Assembly (NCBI GenBank): GCA_039820405.1
Contig: JBCBQC010000023.1
Span: 6,264 to 70,263, forward strand
Length of the DNA stretch: 64,000 nt
DNA from: CALLVY01 sp937899855
GTDB taxonomy: Bacteria; Bacteroidota; Bacteroidia; Chitinophagales; Saprospiraceae
Reading direction: 5' to 3'
The position numbers were made by a program, and so were the translations under genes. Shown here piece after piece: positions 1-9,301 of this stretch. Under the pieces are notes generated by a model that did not search any database, was not told the origin of the DNA, and saw only the letters and a program-made list of their open reading frames with translations. Numbering within the stretch: the stretch's first letter is position 1; each line of letters starts with the position of its first letter.

Positions 1-3000
1 GGCGCCAGGTCGTCGATTGGGATCAACTGAACCGTTGCCTTCCCATTCCACACTTGGCTCTGCAGGGCACGCCCCTCGACGTCCACAATGCGGACTTCCA
101 GGTCTTCGCTTTGACTGCGCTGGTGGAGGAAGGGATTGAGCCGTACAAAGATTTCCTCGGTGGCCACGGGGTTGGGGTATACTTCGGTGGGGCCAATGTC
201 CAGGGCGGCGGTATGAATGGAGCGACCTTCCCCCTCTTTGCCTTCGTTTTCCTTGCCCTCGTTCTCTTTACCGTCTCCCCCCTGCGGGCGACCACCGTAG
301 TAATCGTCACCGGGCAGCCAAAATTCACATTCTTCCTGACCCACCATAAAACAGGGAAAGCGCGGATCGAGTAGGACGCAGTCGGACCAGGGGCCAAAGG
401 CTTGACTTTCACTACAATAGCCCCTTACCCGTACGACCCAAAAATCGCAAGTCGAAAAATCCGGGTTGAAGGCGTAGTAGTAGCCCGAAGGATCGGTATT
501 GTAGACGTAGTTGTACTGGACATCATTCCAGCCCCCCGCCATACAGAGGCTTTGTACCTCGTAGTATTCGGATCCGCAGAGTGGCGGCCAGGCAATACCC
601 GGGCCAGTTTCGCCACCGCTGGTACAGTCGATTTGGGGAGGTTCGTTGCCGCAACAGTCAATCGTATATTGGAAGGTCGTATCACAACCACCACCCCATA
701 ATTTGTAAATTCGGACGTCGAGCGGAGCGCAGGGATCTTCCCAGTTGGGCGTGTAGAGGAAGGGGTTACCCGAGTATTGCACGCCATTGATTTCGTAGAT
801 AAAACCCTCGTTGTTAGGAATGAGATTGCCCAGGTCATCGAGTACAAATAAGTAACCGTAGCCGCTATTGGTACACACATTTCCATTGCCCTTGGCGCAT
901 TCTTCCGTTTCGGCAAAGCGGGGATCCCCACAGGTAGCAATGGTAAAATTGTAGCAGTCGTCGCCACAAATCTGTACCCCGGTCAGGGTCGTATCGCAGA
1001 CCTCCCCACCGGCCGTCGTATAATTGACCTGGACTTCGTAGGTAAGGGGGCCACTGTAGCCCGTCCCCCAAGCCGGACCGGTATTCCCCGACACACTTCC
1101 ATTGACGATCCAGGTAATGTCGACCAGGTCATCATCGGCCAAGTTGCCATTGCTGTCGTAAAGCCGCAGGACCACGGCATCGTCGCCACAACCACAAATC
1201 GTACAGTAGGGATCTACGTAAAAACCTCCACAGTCGATTGGAACTTCACAGGCCGGCACTTCGATTTGGGCAAAGCCACAGGCTTCGCCCCCCACAAAAC
1301 CGTAGACCGTGTAGGTCCCCGATACATTGCAGAAAGTGGGGGTCGCACTGGTGGGATCGTCTATCCCGTTGGTGGGGACCCAAAGGTAGGTCTCCGCTCC
1401 ATCGACCATCGCTTCAATACAGCCATCGATACAGGTTTCTACTTTGGCCTCCAGTTCGCAGACGACGCACTCGGACTCGGGCTGGACTTGCACCTGCATC
1501 TCATCGACCAGCATACAATCCTCCGTATCGGAAAAGATATAGCGGAAGGTGTAGGTCTCGCCGAATTGCAAACCGGTGATAAAGGGGTTTTGATCGGTGG
1601 GATCGCTGATGTTGACACCAGCGGGGCCACCGACTTGTTCCCAGAGTACGGGAATATCGACGGGCAGGCCCTCCGAGTCGAGGGGCTGGTTACCGTTTAG
1701 CTGGGTGGCTAGGAGGCAGGTGACGATATCCGACCCCGCATTGATGGTGGGAATTTCGGCGACGAAGACATTGAGGACGGTGGTGTCGGTACAGGTGATC
1801 GAGACGTTGGACCCCAGGGGACGCCCCGTACGCCGAATGGTAATGAGGAAGGAGTAAGTCCCTTCGGTGGTGAGGTTGAGGTTGGTATTGCTGTTGATGT
1901 TAAACGTACTGCCCTCCGGTAGCAAACTGGAAGGTGAGGTCAGTACTTCTCCGGTCAGGGTTCCCCCTCCCGATCCAATTCCCAGGAAGTCGCGGATCAT
2001 AAAGAAGGGATCCCCCCCACAGAGCAGGTTCACGTCCGGTGACTTGGCGCTGACCTGTGGATTGGTGAAGAAGAAAAAACGCTGTCGGTCCGTACAGCCA
2101 TTAAAGGTAGCAGTCACGGTGATGGTGATGAGTAGGCCGTCCGGCAGGTCCACGGGCGTACCGGCAAAGAGGACGGTGGTACTGGCCGCGTTGGGATCGC
2201 TAAAGCTGATCCAAGTACTTCCGATACTTGAGGAAGCCGTCCACTGGTAGCTGACGCCTTCCATAAAGGTTGTCGACAGATCAAAGCTTTCCGTCTCCCA
2301 GGTATCCACGCATTCGACGAAGGACTGATTGGGGGGCAAGCCAAAGCCATCGATCTCATTGATGGTACAGGTAGAGCTGACGCTGGTGGTCGAGCAATCG
2401 CCATTTTCAATGGTGTAGGTAAACGTGTAGTCGCCATCGTCGGCTACTCGGATCCAGGTACAGCGGCTGTCGGGCGATTCGATGGTGACGTCGTGGGGAG
2501 GATTCACGACGCTCCACATGGGCTGGCCGTCACAACCCGGTAGGGTCCCGCAAACGCGAATGCGGCGCGAACAGGAGGGGCAGTTGTCGGGCTCGACGTA
2601 GTCGATGTTGAGGCTGCTGTATTCCTGGGTAAAGTGAATTTGGATGGAGTCGATGCTTTCGCAGGAGCCGATACTTTGGAAGTAGTAAACGGTGTAGTCG
2701 CAATTGACCGATCCATTGTCCCGGAGCACTTCGACGCTCTGTCCGTCGGGGCTCACGAGGAGCTGGACGTTGAGGTCGGGGCTGATGAGCCAGAGGGGGG
2801 AAACACCCGGATCGGGCACCGAGCCCTGGAGGATCACGGAGGAGCCACAGATGTCGATGTCGCTATCGGTAGGTGAGGTGATGGTGGCGGGGTTTAGGAT
2901 TTCGCCGACGGTAACGGTAACGGTAGAGAAGGCATCGTTGCCATCGATACAGGTAACGCGGAGTTGGAATTCGTAGGTGCCGTTGCCCAGCTCCCCACCG

Positions 3001-3245
3001 GGAGTGCTGGCGCTGACGGTGGGTTGGAGGATATCGTTCTGATCAAACTGAACGGGGACGGGGCTGCTGAGCACGGTCCAGGTCAGGTCGAGGGGTTGAC
3101 GGTAAAACTCAGAATCTTCCCCAAATAAGACCATGGGATCACCTTTGCAGATGGCACGGTCGCCACCGGGGTTGGCACTACAATTCTGACTGTAGGAAAA
3201 GTAAGGTAAGAGCAACAATAGAAATAGGAGTCGCAATATTTTCAT
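1..3245 (-). CDS. Giant cysteine-rich T9SS surface protein, 3' end beyond window
   Basis: The reading frame is open from an ATG at 3245 to the left edge (1081 codons plus two bases), so the stop lies outside the window. It begins with a lipid-rich signal peptide ending near YFSYSQN. The body is a series of beta-rich, Ig/PKD-like segments (threonine-rich, many aspartates, cysteine pairs such as CGCGDD and CTSGG). Near the end is a charged linker of repeated KENEG units, followed by VYPNP and EVRIVDVEGRALQ, the start of a type A T9SS C-terminal sorting domain. Such domains direct export through the type IX system and anchoring at the surface. The role is unknown; adhesin or gliding-type surface filament is a guess. 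No frameshift was noticed in the translation. Confidence 0.85.
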   Translation of the reverse strand, partial: MKILRLLFLLLLLPYFSYSQNCSANPGGDRAICKGDPMVLFGEDSEFYRQPLDLTWTVLSSPVPVQFDQNDILQPTVSASTPGGELGNGTYEFQLRVTCIDGNDAFSTVTVTVGEILNPATITSPTDSDIDICGSSVILQGSVPDPGVSPLWLISPDLNVQLLVSPDGQSVEVLRDNGSVNCDYTVYYFQSIGSCESIDSIQIHFTQEYSSLNIDYVEPDNCPSCSRRIRVCGTLPGCDGQPMWSVVNPPHDVTIESPDSRCTWIRVADDGDYTFTYTIENGDCSTTSVSSTCTINEIDGFGLPPNQSFVECVDTWETESFDLSTTFMEGVSYQWTASSSIGSTWISFSDPNAASTTVLFAGTPVDLPDGLLITITVTATFNGCTDRQRFFFFTNPQVSAKSPDVNLLCGGDPFFMIRDFLGIGSGGGTLTGEVLTSPSSLLPEGSTFNINSNTNLNLTTEGTYSFLITIRRTGRPLGSNVSITCTDTTVLNVFVAEIPTINAGSDIVTCLLATQLNGNQPLDSEGLPVDIPVLWEQVGGPAGVNISDPTDQNPFITGLQFGETYTFRYIFSDTEDCMLVDEMQVQVQPESECVVCELEAKVETCIDGCIEAMVDGAETYLWVPTNGIDDPTSATPTFCNVSGTYTVYGFVGGEACGFAQIEVPACEVPIDCGGFYVDPYCTICGCGDDAVVLRLYDSNGNLADDDLVDITWIVNGSVSGNTGPAWGTGYSGPLTYEVQVNYTTAGGEVCDTTLTGVQICGDDCYNFTIATCGDPRFAETEECAKGNGNVCTNSGYGYLFVLDDLGNLIPNNEGFIYEINGVQYSGNPFLYTPNWEDPCAPLDVRIYKLWGGGCDTTFQYTIDCCGNEPPQIDCTSGGETGPGIAWPPLCGSEYYEVQSLCMAGGWNDVQYNYVYNTDPSGYYYAFNPDFSTCDFWVVRVRGYCSESQAFGPWSDCVLLDPRFPCFMVGQEECEFWLPGDDYYGGRPQGGDGKENEGKENEGKEGEGRSIHTAALDIGPTEVYPNPVATEEIFVRLNPFLHQRSQSEDLEVRIVDVEGRALQSQVWNGKATVQLIPIDDLA

Positions 3246-3649
3246 TGGAATTGTTTTAAAAGATTAAAAGGGAGACGCCTTTGGTCATCTCTCGGTGGTC
3301 CACGGACGAGTAAGGTCAAAAGAGCCTCGGAGGCTCGAATTTGACGATGCGCGAACGGGTACTCCCAGCGGGGAGCGGACCCTTTCATCTTTGAATCCTA
3401 AGGTGGAAAAATTTGCAACGTTGCTAGTAAAAAAACCGAGTTGTTCTAACGGCCGAAACCACTAGTGTTTAATCCAATTTCATATTGAGGTGAGAATCCT
3501 ATAAGGGAAGTGCTGATGTACAGCGAAAGAGTAGATGTGCTTTTTTGTATGTGGCTAATGTACAGCGATTTTTTTAGTAATACAAGTACCGCCACCAAAG
3601 TATTTATTTTTTCCCAACCGCTTTACCAAAATATTTAGCTGGGCTTCCG
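3246..3649. other. Intergenic region with leader hairpins
   Basis: No gene is seen in this 404-base gap between murB and the large surface-protein gene, both on the minus strand. A strong hairpin lies at 3315-3345: GTCAAA pairs with TTTGAC around the inner stem GAGCCTC/GAGGCTC. A second, imperfect GGGTACTCCC-type hairpin lies at about 3358-3384. Both would sit in the 5' leader of the surface-protein mRNA. Neither is followed by a clear U tract on the minus strand, so a structured leader is as likely as a terminator. The murB-proximal part is AT rich and may hold the promoter, but no perfect TANNTTTG box was found. Confidence 0.4.
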
Positions 3650-4657
3650 CTACCACAAGTTTACTTCAGCACTCAGGGCAATTCCAAAACGCGCCTCCAC
3701 CGAAGCAGCAATGGATTGGGACAGTTCGTACAAGTCGCTACCACTGGCCCCGCCGTAGTTGACCAAGACCAAAGCCTGACGCGCGTGGCTGCCCACCTGC
3801 CCAAAGCGCTTGCCCTTCCACCCACACTGCTCGATCAACCAAGCCGCCGGCACCTTCACCCGGCCCGTTGCCAAGAGATAGTGCGGGACCTCCGGGCAGC
3901 GATCCCGCAGACGTTCAAAACGCTCGGGGTCCAGCTCGGGGTTTTTAAAAAAGCTTCCCGCATTTCCCAAGTCCGCCGGATCGGGCAACTTGGCCCGACG
4001 GATGGCCATCACCGCCTCGCTGACCTCGCGAATCCCGGGCTCCATAATTTGTTGCGCCGCCAATTGCTCGCGAATCGCACCGTAGCTCGTGTTGACCACG
4101 GCCCGCTTGGTCAGGCGCAAGTGTACCCTACTGATACAGTAACGCCCCTTGAGCGCCCGTTTAAAAATACTATCGCGATAGCCAAAGACGCAGTCTTCCG
4201 CCAAAAAGCTTCGGGTAGCGCCCGTCTGTAAATCAATGGCCTCCAAGCGTTCAAACACATCGCGCAGCTCCACCCCGTAAGCCCCGATGTTTTGGATGGG
4301 GGCCGCCCCCACCGTCCCGGGAATCAAGCTGAGGTTCTCAATCCCCCCGTAGCCCCGCTCGATACACCACTGTACCAGCCCGTGCCAGTTTTCGCCCCCA
4401 CCCGCCGCTACGCTCACCGTATACGCATCCTCCTCCCCCACCGTAATCCCACCGATCTGGTTGTGAATGACCAAGCCCTTGACGTCACCCCGCAACAGTA
4501 CATTGCTCCCTCCCCCCAAGATCAACTTGGGATGGGCCGGATGGGCCAAGGCCTCCCGCAGTTCAACTACACTGCGAACTACCACGAAGTGCTCCGCGCG
4601 TACGTCGATGCCAAAAGTATTGAAATCCTTGAGGGAGAAAAAAGCTTGTACTTGCAT
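3650..4657 (-). CDS. murB: UDP-N-acetylenolpyruvoylglucosamine reductase (MurB)
   Basis: This cytoplasmic flavoenzyme reduces UDP-GlcNAc-enolpyruvate to UDP-MurNAc with NADPH, the second step of peptidoglycan precursor synthesis. The protein has 335 residues, the size of the E. coli type I enzyme. Visible signatures are the FAD-binding LGGGSN at 48-52, IPGTVGAAPIQNIGAYG near 112-127, the YRDS motif at 160-163, GNAGSFFKNP with the proton-donor serine at about 235, and the terminal AEVNLW with the catalytic glutamate at about 331. It is the last gene of a minus-strand run behind a small membrane protein (37 bases upstream) and an ABC exporter, so it is probably co-transcribed with them. Confidence 0.96.
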   Translation of the reverse strand: MQVQAFFSLKDFNTFGIDVRAEHFVVVRSVVELREALAHPAHPKLILGGGSNVLLRGDVKGLVIHNQIGGITVGEEDAYTVSVAAGGGENWHGLVQWCIERGYGGIENLSLIPGTVGAAPIQNIGAYGVELRDVFERLEAIDLQTGATRSFLAEDCVFGYRDSIFKRALKGRYCISRVHLRLTKRAVVNTSYGAIREQLAAQQIMEPGIREVSEAVMAIRRAKLPDPADLGNAGSFFKNPELDPERFERLRDRCPEVPHYLLATGRVKVPAAWLIEQCGWKGKRFGQVGSHARQALVLVNYGGASGSDLYELSQSIAASVEARFGIALSAEVNLW

Positions 4658-4694
4658 GCCGCAATATTACAAAACCGCAGGCGAAAGGGCAGCT

Positions 4695-5219
4695 TTACCA
4701 GGCGACAAATTCAAAGCCCCAGAGGCCGTGGCTGATCGTGATGGGCACGTCGTCACCAGCGACCTTGCTGGGAAAGGGATAATGGGCGTACTGCAAACGC
4801 AGGATCCGTGTATTGCGCAGTACGAAAATGCGGTAACCATCCGGCGCGGCCGTACTCAACTCCTCCTGCAAACCAAAACGGCTGCCGGTATACGCTTCGA
4901 TCCGCAGCAACTCCAGGTGTTCGGTCCGCGGCTGTTGGAACGCCAGCTGGCGATTGGTCCAGCTCAGCAGCAAGGGCATAAACAAAATGCACAGGACCGT
5001 GAGCCCCAGAAAAAGTTGCCAGCGTTCGAGCAATTCCGATCGGTGGCGCCCCAGCCCGTAGCCCAGTCCCCCACCGACTAGGATACCGGCGATTAATGCC
5101 GTCCACAAGAGGCGGTTCAGTTCCAGGTTGTTTTGCAGGTGGGGTACTTCCAGGGTATAAGCCGCAATGAGGCCAAAAATGCCCGTGGCGCTCGCGATGA
5201 TTTTCCAAGTATCTGCCAT
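4695..5219 (-). CDS. Small integral membrane protein of unknown function
   Basis: The 174-residue product is not recognised. The open frame extends upstream to 5294, but that would overlap the ABC transporter gene. The ATG at 5219 (MADTWKI) leaves a 28-base gap and is preferred. Three hydrophobic segments are visible: WKIIASATGIFGLIAAY near the N terminus, LLWTALIAGILVGGGLGYG, and LFLGLTVLCILFMPLLL. A soluble C-terminal half follows and ends in WGFEFVAW. It lies between the ABC exporter and murB in one presumed operon, which suggests an envelope role, but nothing in the sequence identifies one. Confidence 0.75.
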   Translation of the reverse strand: MADTWKIIASATGIFGLIAAYTLEVPHLQNNLELNRLLWTALIAGILVGGGLGYGLGRHRSELLERWQLFLGLTVLCILFMPLLLSWTNRQLAFQQPRTEHLELLRIEAYTGSRFGLQEELSTAAPDGYRIFVLRNTRILRLQYAHYPFPSKVAGDDVPITISHGLWGFEFVAW

Positions 5220-5247
5220 GGATGCTATTGCGGGGTAAAGGGAAAGG

Positions 5248-7050
5248 TCAGATCGACTCGAATTGTAGCTTCGCCAACCCGCTGTAGGCCCCATCGTCGA
5301 TGGCGGACAGTTCCTCGTGGGTGCCGCGCTCGATGATTTTTCCCTTGTCGATCACGTAGATGCAATCGACCTCGCGGATGGTAGAGAGGCGGTGGGCAAT
5401 AATGATGGAGGTCCGCCCTTGCATCAGCACGTTGAGGGCGTCCTGTACCACGCGCTCGGACTCGGCATCGAGGGAAGAGGTGGCCTCATCCAGCAGGAGG
5501 ATTTCGGGATCGCGCAGGATGGCCCGGGCGATGGCAACGCGTTGGCGCTGGCCCCCCGACAATTTGACGCCGCGTTCGCCGACGACGGTATCCAACTGCT
5601 CGGGAAAGGATTCGATAAATTCCCAAGAATTGGATTGCTTGGCCGCCTCGATAACTTCGGCCTCGGTGGCGTTGGGATTGCCGTAGAGGATATTTTCGCG
5701 GATGGTTCCGCCAAAGAGCAGGACCTCCTGAGGTACCACGGCGATGTTGCGGCGGTACTCGGTGAGGTCGTAGCCAAAGATGCTCTTGCCATCGACGAGG
5801 ATGTCGCCGGATTCGAGGTCGTAAAATTGTTGAAGGAGTTGAATGAGGGTCGACTTTCCCGCCCCACTCGGCCCGACCAGGGCTACTTTCTGCCCCGCCT
5901 TGATTTCGAGATTCACCCCTTTGAGAATGGGAATGTCTTCACGGGTAGGGTAACGAAAATGGACGTCGCGGTAGACGATATTTCCCTTGAGCGACCACTG
6001 CGAACGGGGCGCCCGCGCTGCGACTTCGCTTTCCATTTTGAGAATCTCGCGAACGCGTTCGGTAGCGCCGATGGCCCCGAGGATTTGGGAGTAGAAATTC
6101 CCCAGCCCGGCAATTGCGCCCCCCAGGATGGCCGTGTAGGCCACGAAGGATACGAGGTTGCCCACCGTGATGGTTCCCGCCTGCACCATCAGGGCGGCCT
6201 GCCAGATGATAAAAAACAGGGCGCCAAAAAGGACGGTGACGATAAAGACGGCAAAGATGGCCCGACCCCGGGCAAATTTCATGGCCACTCCGACCATCTG
6301 GTCGATGGAGCTACCGAAGCGGCGGGTTTCAAACCATTCGTTGGTAAAGGATTTGACCGCACTGATGGACTGCATGGTTTCGCTGAGGATGGTATTGGCT
6401 TCGGCCAGTTCGGTCTGGCGTTCTTTGGACAGGCGACGGATGTAACGGCCGAAGAAGATCGCCCCGATCACGATGACGGGGAAGGTACTCAGCATGATGA
6501 GGGTCAGCCAGGGCGTGGTGATGCCGAGGAGGACGATGCCCGTCACCAGGATGATGATTTGGCGTAAGAATTCGGCCAGCACGATGGAAAAGGCATCGTA
6601 GAGTTTTTCTATGTCGGCCGTGATGCGGCTAACCAGTTCTCCCACCCGGTTTTTTTCGTAAAAAACGATGGGGAGGGTAATCAGCTTTTCGTAGAGCGCC
6701 TTGCGTACGTTGGCGATACCGCTTTCGCTGACTCGGGCAAAAAGCATTACCCGGGCGTAGGAAACGAAGCCCTGGGTGACCAGTACGACGATCAGCACCA
6801 GCCCCATTTGTTGGAGATTCATCCCATTGAAGACATCCTCTCCCTGGGCGATGTCGATCATCTTACCCATGAGGTAGGGAAAAATCATAAAGACGATACT
6901 GGATAGGAACAGCAGAATAAGCCCACCAATGATGGACCAGCGGTAGGGGCGGATGTATTCGTAAATGCCCAGCGCCTCCCGCAGCTTTTCGCGCGAAAAC
7001 TTCTTATTTTCGGGTAGCTCCTCTACCTCCTGATTCCGATTATTAGCCAT
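5248..7050 (-). CDS. ABC exporter, fused permease and ATPase (MsbA/BmrA type)
   Basis: This 600-residue half-transporter would work as a homodimer in the inner membrane. The N-terminal half has six hydrophobic helices (for example GGLILLFLSSIVFMIF, IIILVTGIVLLGI, IFAVFIVTVLFGALFFI). The C-terminal half is a complete nucleotide-binding domain: Walker A GPSGAGKST near 393-401, the signature LSGGQRQRVAIARA, Walker B ILLLDEATSSLD and the switch histidine in IIAHRLST. The family exports lipids, drugs or peptides; the substrate cannot be told from sequence. A TAATTTTG box lies about 40 bases upstream. The gene heads a likely operon with the small membrane protein and murB, so lipid or envelope-precursor transport is plausible but inferred. 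Confidence 0.93.
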   Translation of the reverse strand: MANNRNQEVEELPENKKFSREKLREALGIYEYIRPYRWSIIGGLILLFLSSIVFMIFPYLMGKMIDIAQGEDVFNGMNLQQMGLVLIVVLVTQGFVSYARVMLFARVSESGIANVRKALYEKLITLPIVFYEKNRVGELVSRITADIEKLYDAFSIVLAEFLRQIIILVTGIVLLGITTPWLTLIMLSTFPVIVIGAIFFGRYIRRLSKERQTELAEANTILSETMQSISAVKSFTNEWFETRRFGSSIDQMVGVAMKFARGRAIFAVFIVTVLFGALFFIIWQAALMVQAGTITVGNLVSFVAYTAILGGAIAGLGNFYSQILGAIGATERVREILKMESEVAARAPRSQWSLKGNIVYRDVHFRYPTREDIPILKGVNLEIKAGQKVALVGPSGAGKSTLIQLLQQFYDLESGDILVDGKSIFGYDLTEYRRNIAVVPQEVLLFGGTIRENILYGNPNATEAEVIEAAKQSNSWEFIESFPEQLDTVVGERGVKLSGGQRQRVAIARAILRDPEILLLDEATSSLDAESERVVQDALNVLMQGRTSIIIAHRLSTIREVDCIYVIDKGKIIERGTHEELSAIDDGAYSGLAKLQFESI

Positions 7051-7090
7051 AGCGATCCTTCTGAGTACTTGGATGGAACAAGTCCAATGA

Positions 7091-7098
7091 CAAAATTA
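7091..7098 (-). promoter_or_regulatory. Candidate -7 promoter box of the ABC exporter operon
   Basis: On the minus strand this reads TAATTTTG, a perfect match to the Bacteroidota -7 consensus TANNTTTG. It lies about 40 bases before the exporter ATG. No convincing TTG -33 box is seen at the usual distance. Confidence 0.4.
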
Positions 7099-7128
7099 GT
7101 CATATTTACCCGTTTTTGACGGCCAAAC

Positions 7129-9150
7129 CTAACTCACTTTGTCCGCCGAGGGTAATATTTTCACCCCGAGTTCCCGGACGATTCCACGGGCAACGTGGTA
7201 GGCCAGGGCCTGAATCGACAGCATGGGGTTGGCGCCCGAAGCACTGGGAAAGGCACTGGCGTCGGCGACGTAGAGCTTTGGTACCTCGCGGGTTTCGCCA
7301 TTAGGACGGAGGGGGTGGTCCCGATCGGAGCCCCCCATTCGGCAGGTGCCCATTTGGTGCGCACTGAACAGGCCATAGTGATTGAGCGTCCAGGGCAGTC
7401 GGGGGATTTGGGCGACGAAACGTTCGAAGTCCTCGTCGGTTCCACCGGAAAAATATAGGGGTTGGTTGTGCAGGATACCGATGCGCTGCGCTCCCGCCGC
7501 CCGGTGGATCCGACAGGCCTCCTGCATGCCCCGGATGAGGTGCTGGCGATCGTAATCCGACAAGCGGTAATGGATTTGGGCCTCCCCTTTTTTATCGAGT
7601 CGGATCTCGCCGCCGTGCTTATCGCGGGTCAGTACGATAAAGGTGCCCATCTGGGCTACCCGTAGCATCTCTTCCTTGTAGGCTTCGCCCGACTCCCAGC
7701 TCGTGGCGGCCGCCATGAGGCCCGGATGAACGGGCGGGGTTTCGAGCTTACAGCCCCAATTGCCATCGAGACGGGTAAATTCATCGCAGACCGCCGACAT
7801 CATCGGACCGTACCAGGCTTCGACCGGGTGGTCGTAGTGGGCGGCGACCGCCACGGTGGGGTGTAGGTACAAATTGCGACCGATCTCGCGGTGCTGGAGT
7901 CCACTGCGTCGCAGCAGGGCCGGGCTGTGGATCGAACCCGCGGCTACTACCACCCGTTTCGCCCGGATCCGCAGCTGGTGATTGCCGTGGCGCGCCAGTA
8001 TTCCGGTGGCTACGCCATTTTCAATCCACACCTTTTCCACTTCGGTTTCCGTCATGATTTGTGCCCCCTGCGCGAGCGCATCGCGTAGGAAGGTCTCTAC
8101 CGAACCCTGCTTGCTGCCATTGGCATCCCCGAGTGGGGAAAAGCCCTGATCGCGCCAGAATTGTTCGGGATCGAGCCCCGGGCGGGCCTTCATATTGCGG
8201 GGAATGTCCTTGACCCGGTAGCCCAGGCGTTCGGCCCCTTCGTAGAGGGCGGCATTTTGCGGGTTGTGGCGGAGCAGCTCCGTCGTCACGGCATTGCGCC
8301 TTTCCACAAAATCGAAGCCCTCCTGATAATCGGGATGAAGGAAATGGGGATTGCCGTGTTCTTCGGCCCACTCGCGCAGTACGTAGTCGGGCGTGCGAAA
8401 GGCCCCCGCCCAGTTGACGGTCGTTCCCCCGCCCAGGCAATTGCCCGCCAGGACGGTCACGCCACCGTCTACCGAGGTGAGCAAGCCTTTGCCTTCGTAG
8501 AGGGTATTGATCATCTCCATCTCCCGCTGGTTGTACTCCCGGTGCCGGCGGTAAACGCCCTTTTCCACGATGATGACCCGCTGACCCGCCGCCGCCAGAA
8601 CGGCCGCCGCCACGCCCCCACCAGCGCCACTGCCGACGATCACCACATCCGCCGTCCATTCCTTTCGCCGAGTCGGATCAGTGATCTCCAGATCGGGATA
8701 AACGGAGGTATCGGACGGAGAAAGCGGGGTATAGGACAAGCGTTTCCAGTTGGGATTGGGGCCCGTGGGGAGATGGTCGCCATAGTAATACAGTCCCACC
8801 AGTTTCTTGAGGGCATTGAAGCCCTTGCGCAAGTCGGCGATAGGATGACGGGACCATTTTTGGAGGAGGGTCTGCCGCTGTTCGGGGCGCAGGTTTTGGA
8901 TGCCTTTGAGGGGCCCCCACCAGGTCAGTCCGACCAGGGGGCTGGCCAGCACCGCCAGCACCTGCTCCATCTCCTTGCGGTCGCGATCGGACAGTTGGCC
9001 CACCACTTCGATGATCCGGTCGGCGGTCCCCAGGTCGCGGGGGGAACGGGCCCAGTAGGCATCGGGATCATCGGGTCGTTGTAGGGGCGGGACAATTGTT
9101 TGGCAGACGGCCTCGAGCGCGGCGCGTTGGCGCGGAGAAAGCTTTAGCAT
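7129..9150 (-). CDS. GMC-family FAD oxidoreductase with N-terminal extension
   Basis: The 673-residue protein belongs to the glucose-methanol-choline oxidoreductase family of FAD-dependent alcohol or sugar dehydrogenases. The FAD-binding dinucleotide fold VVIVGSGAGGGVAA lies near residue 165, followed by the GMC motif GGGTTVNWAGAF. The C terminus has SAHQMGTCRMG and LYVADASAFP, typical of the substrate and FAD regions. About 150 residues precede the FAD fold and begin LSPRQRAALEAVCQTIVPP, resembling the gluconate dehydrogenase subunit 3 fold that usually partners such enzymes. The frame opens at 9195, but the ATG at 9150 (MLKLSPRQ) fits that domain start. The substrate is unknown; a long-chain alcohol, sterol or sugar acid is possible. 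No signal peptide is evident. Confidence 0.88.
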   Translation of the reverse strand: MLKLSPRQRAALEAVCQTIVPPLQRPDDPDAYWARSPRDLGTADRIIEVVGQLSDRDRKEMEQVLAVLASPLVGLTWWGPLKGIQNLRPEQRQTLLQKWSRHPIADLRKGFNALKKLVGLYYYGDHLPTGPNPNWKRLSYTPLSPSDTSVYPDLEITDPTRRKEWTADVVIVGSGAGGGVAAAVLAAAGQRVIIVEKGVYRRHREYNQREMEMINTLYEGKGLLTSVDGGVTVLAGNCLGGGTTVNWAGAFRTPDYVLREWAEEHGNPHFLHPDYQEGFDFVERRNAVTTELLRHNPQNAALYEGAERLGYRVKDIPRNMKARPGLDPEQFWRDQGFSPLGDANGSKQGSVETFLRDALAQGAQIMTETEVEKVWIENGVATGILARHGNHQLRIRAKRVVVAAGSIHSPALLRRSGLQHREIGRNLYLHPTVAVAAHYDHPVEAWYGPMMSAVCDEFTRLDGNWGCKLETPPVHPGLMAAATSWESGEAYKEEMLRVAQMGTFIVLTRDKHGGEIRLDKKGEAQIHYRLSDYDRQHLIRGMQEACRIHRAAGAQRIGILHNQPLYFSGGTDEDFERFVAQIPRLPWTLNHYGLFSAHQMGTCRMGGSDRDHPLRPNGETREVPKLYVADASAFPSASGANPMLSIQALAYHVARGIVRELGVKILPSADKVS

Positions 9151-9301
9151 GAGTCGATTGGATTTGAGACCTTCAAGATAACGAAATCGGGGCACAATTC
9201 ACAGCCCCTAGCGCTACCGAACGCGAAAATGTGGCGACCAGGTACCCACGAGTACTCCCATCCAAAAAATGACTACATTGCGCCAGCAAATCTTCCGATT
9301 C

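Noticed and set aside
5317..6567. 416-codon plus-strand open frame opposite the ABC exporter
   Set aside because: All ABC motifs are on the minus strand; the plus frame is low-complexity Asp/Gly-rich shadow sequence.
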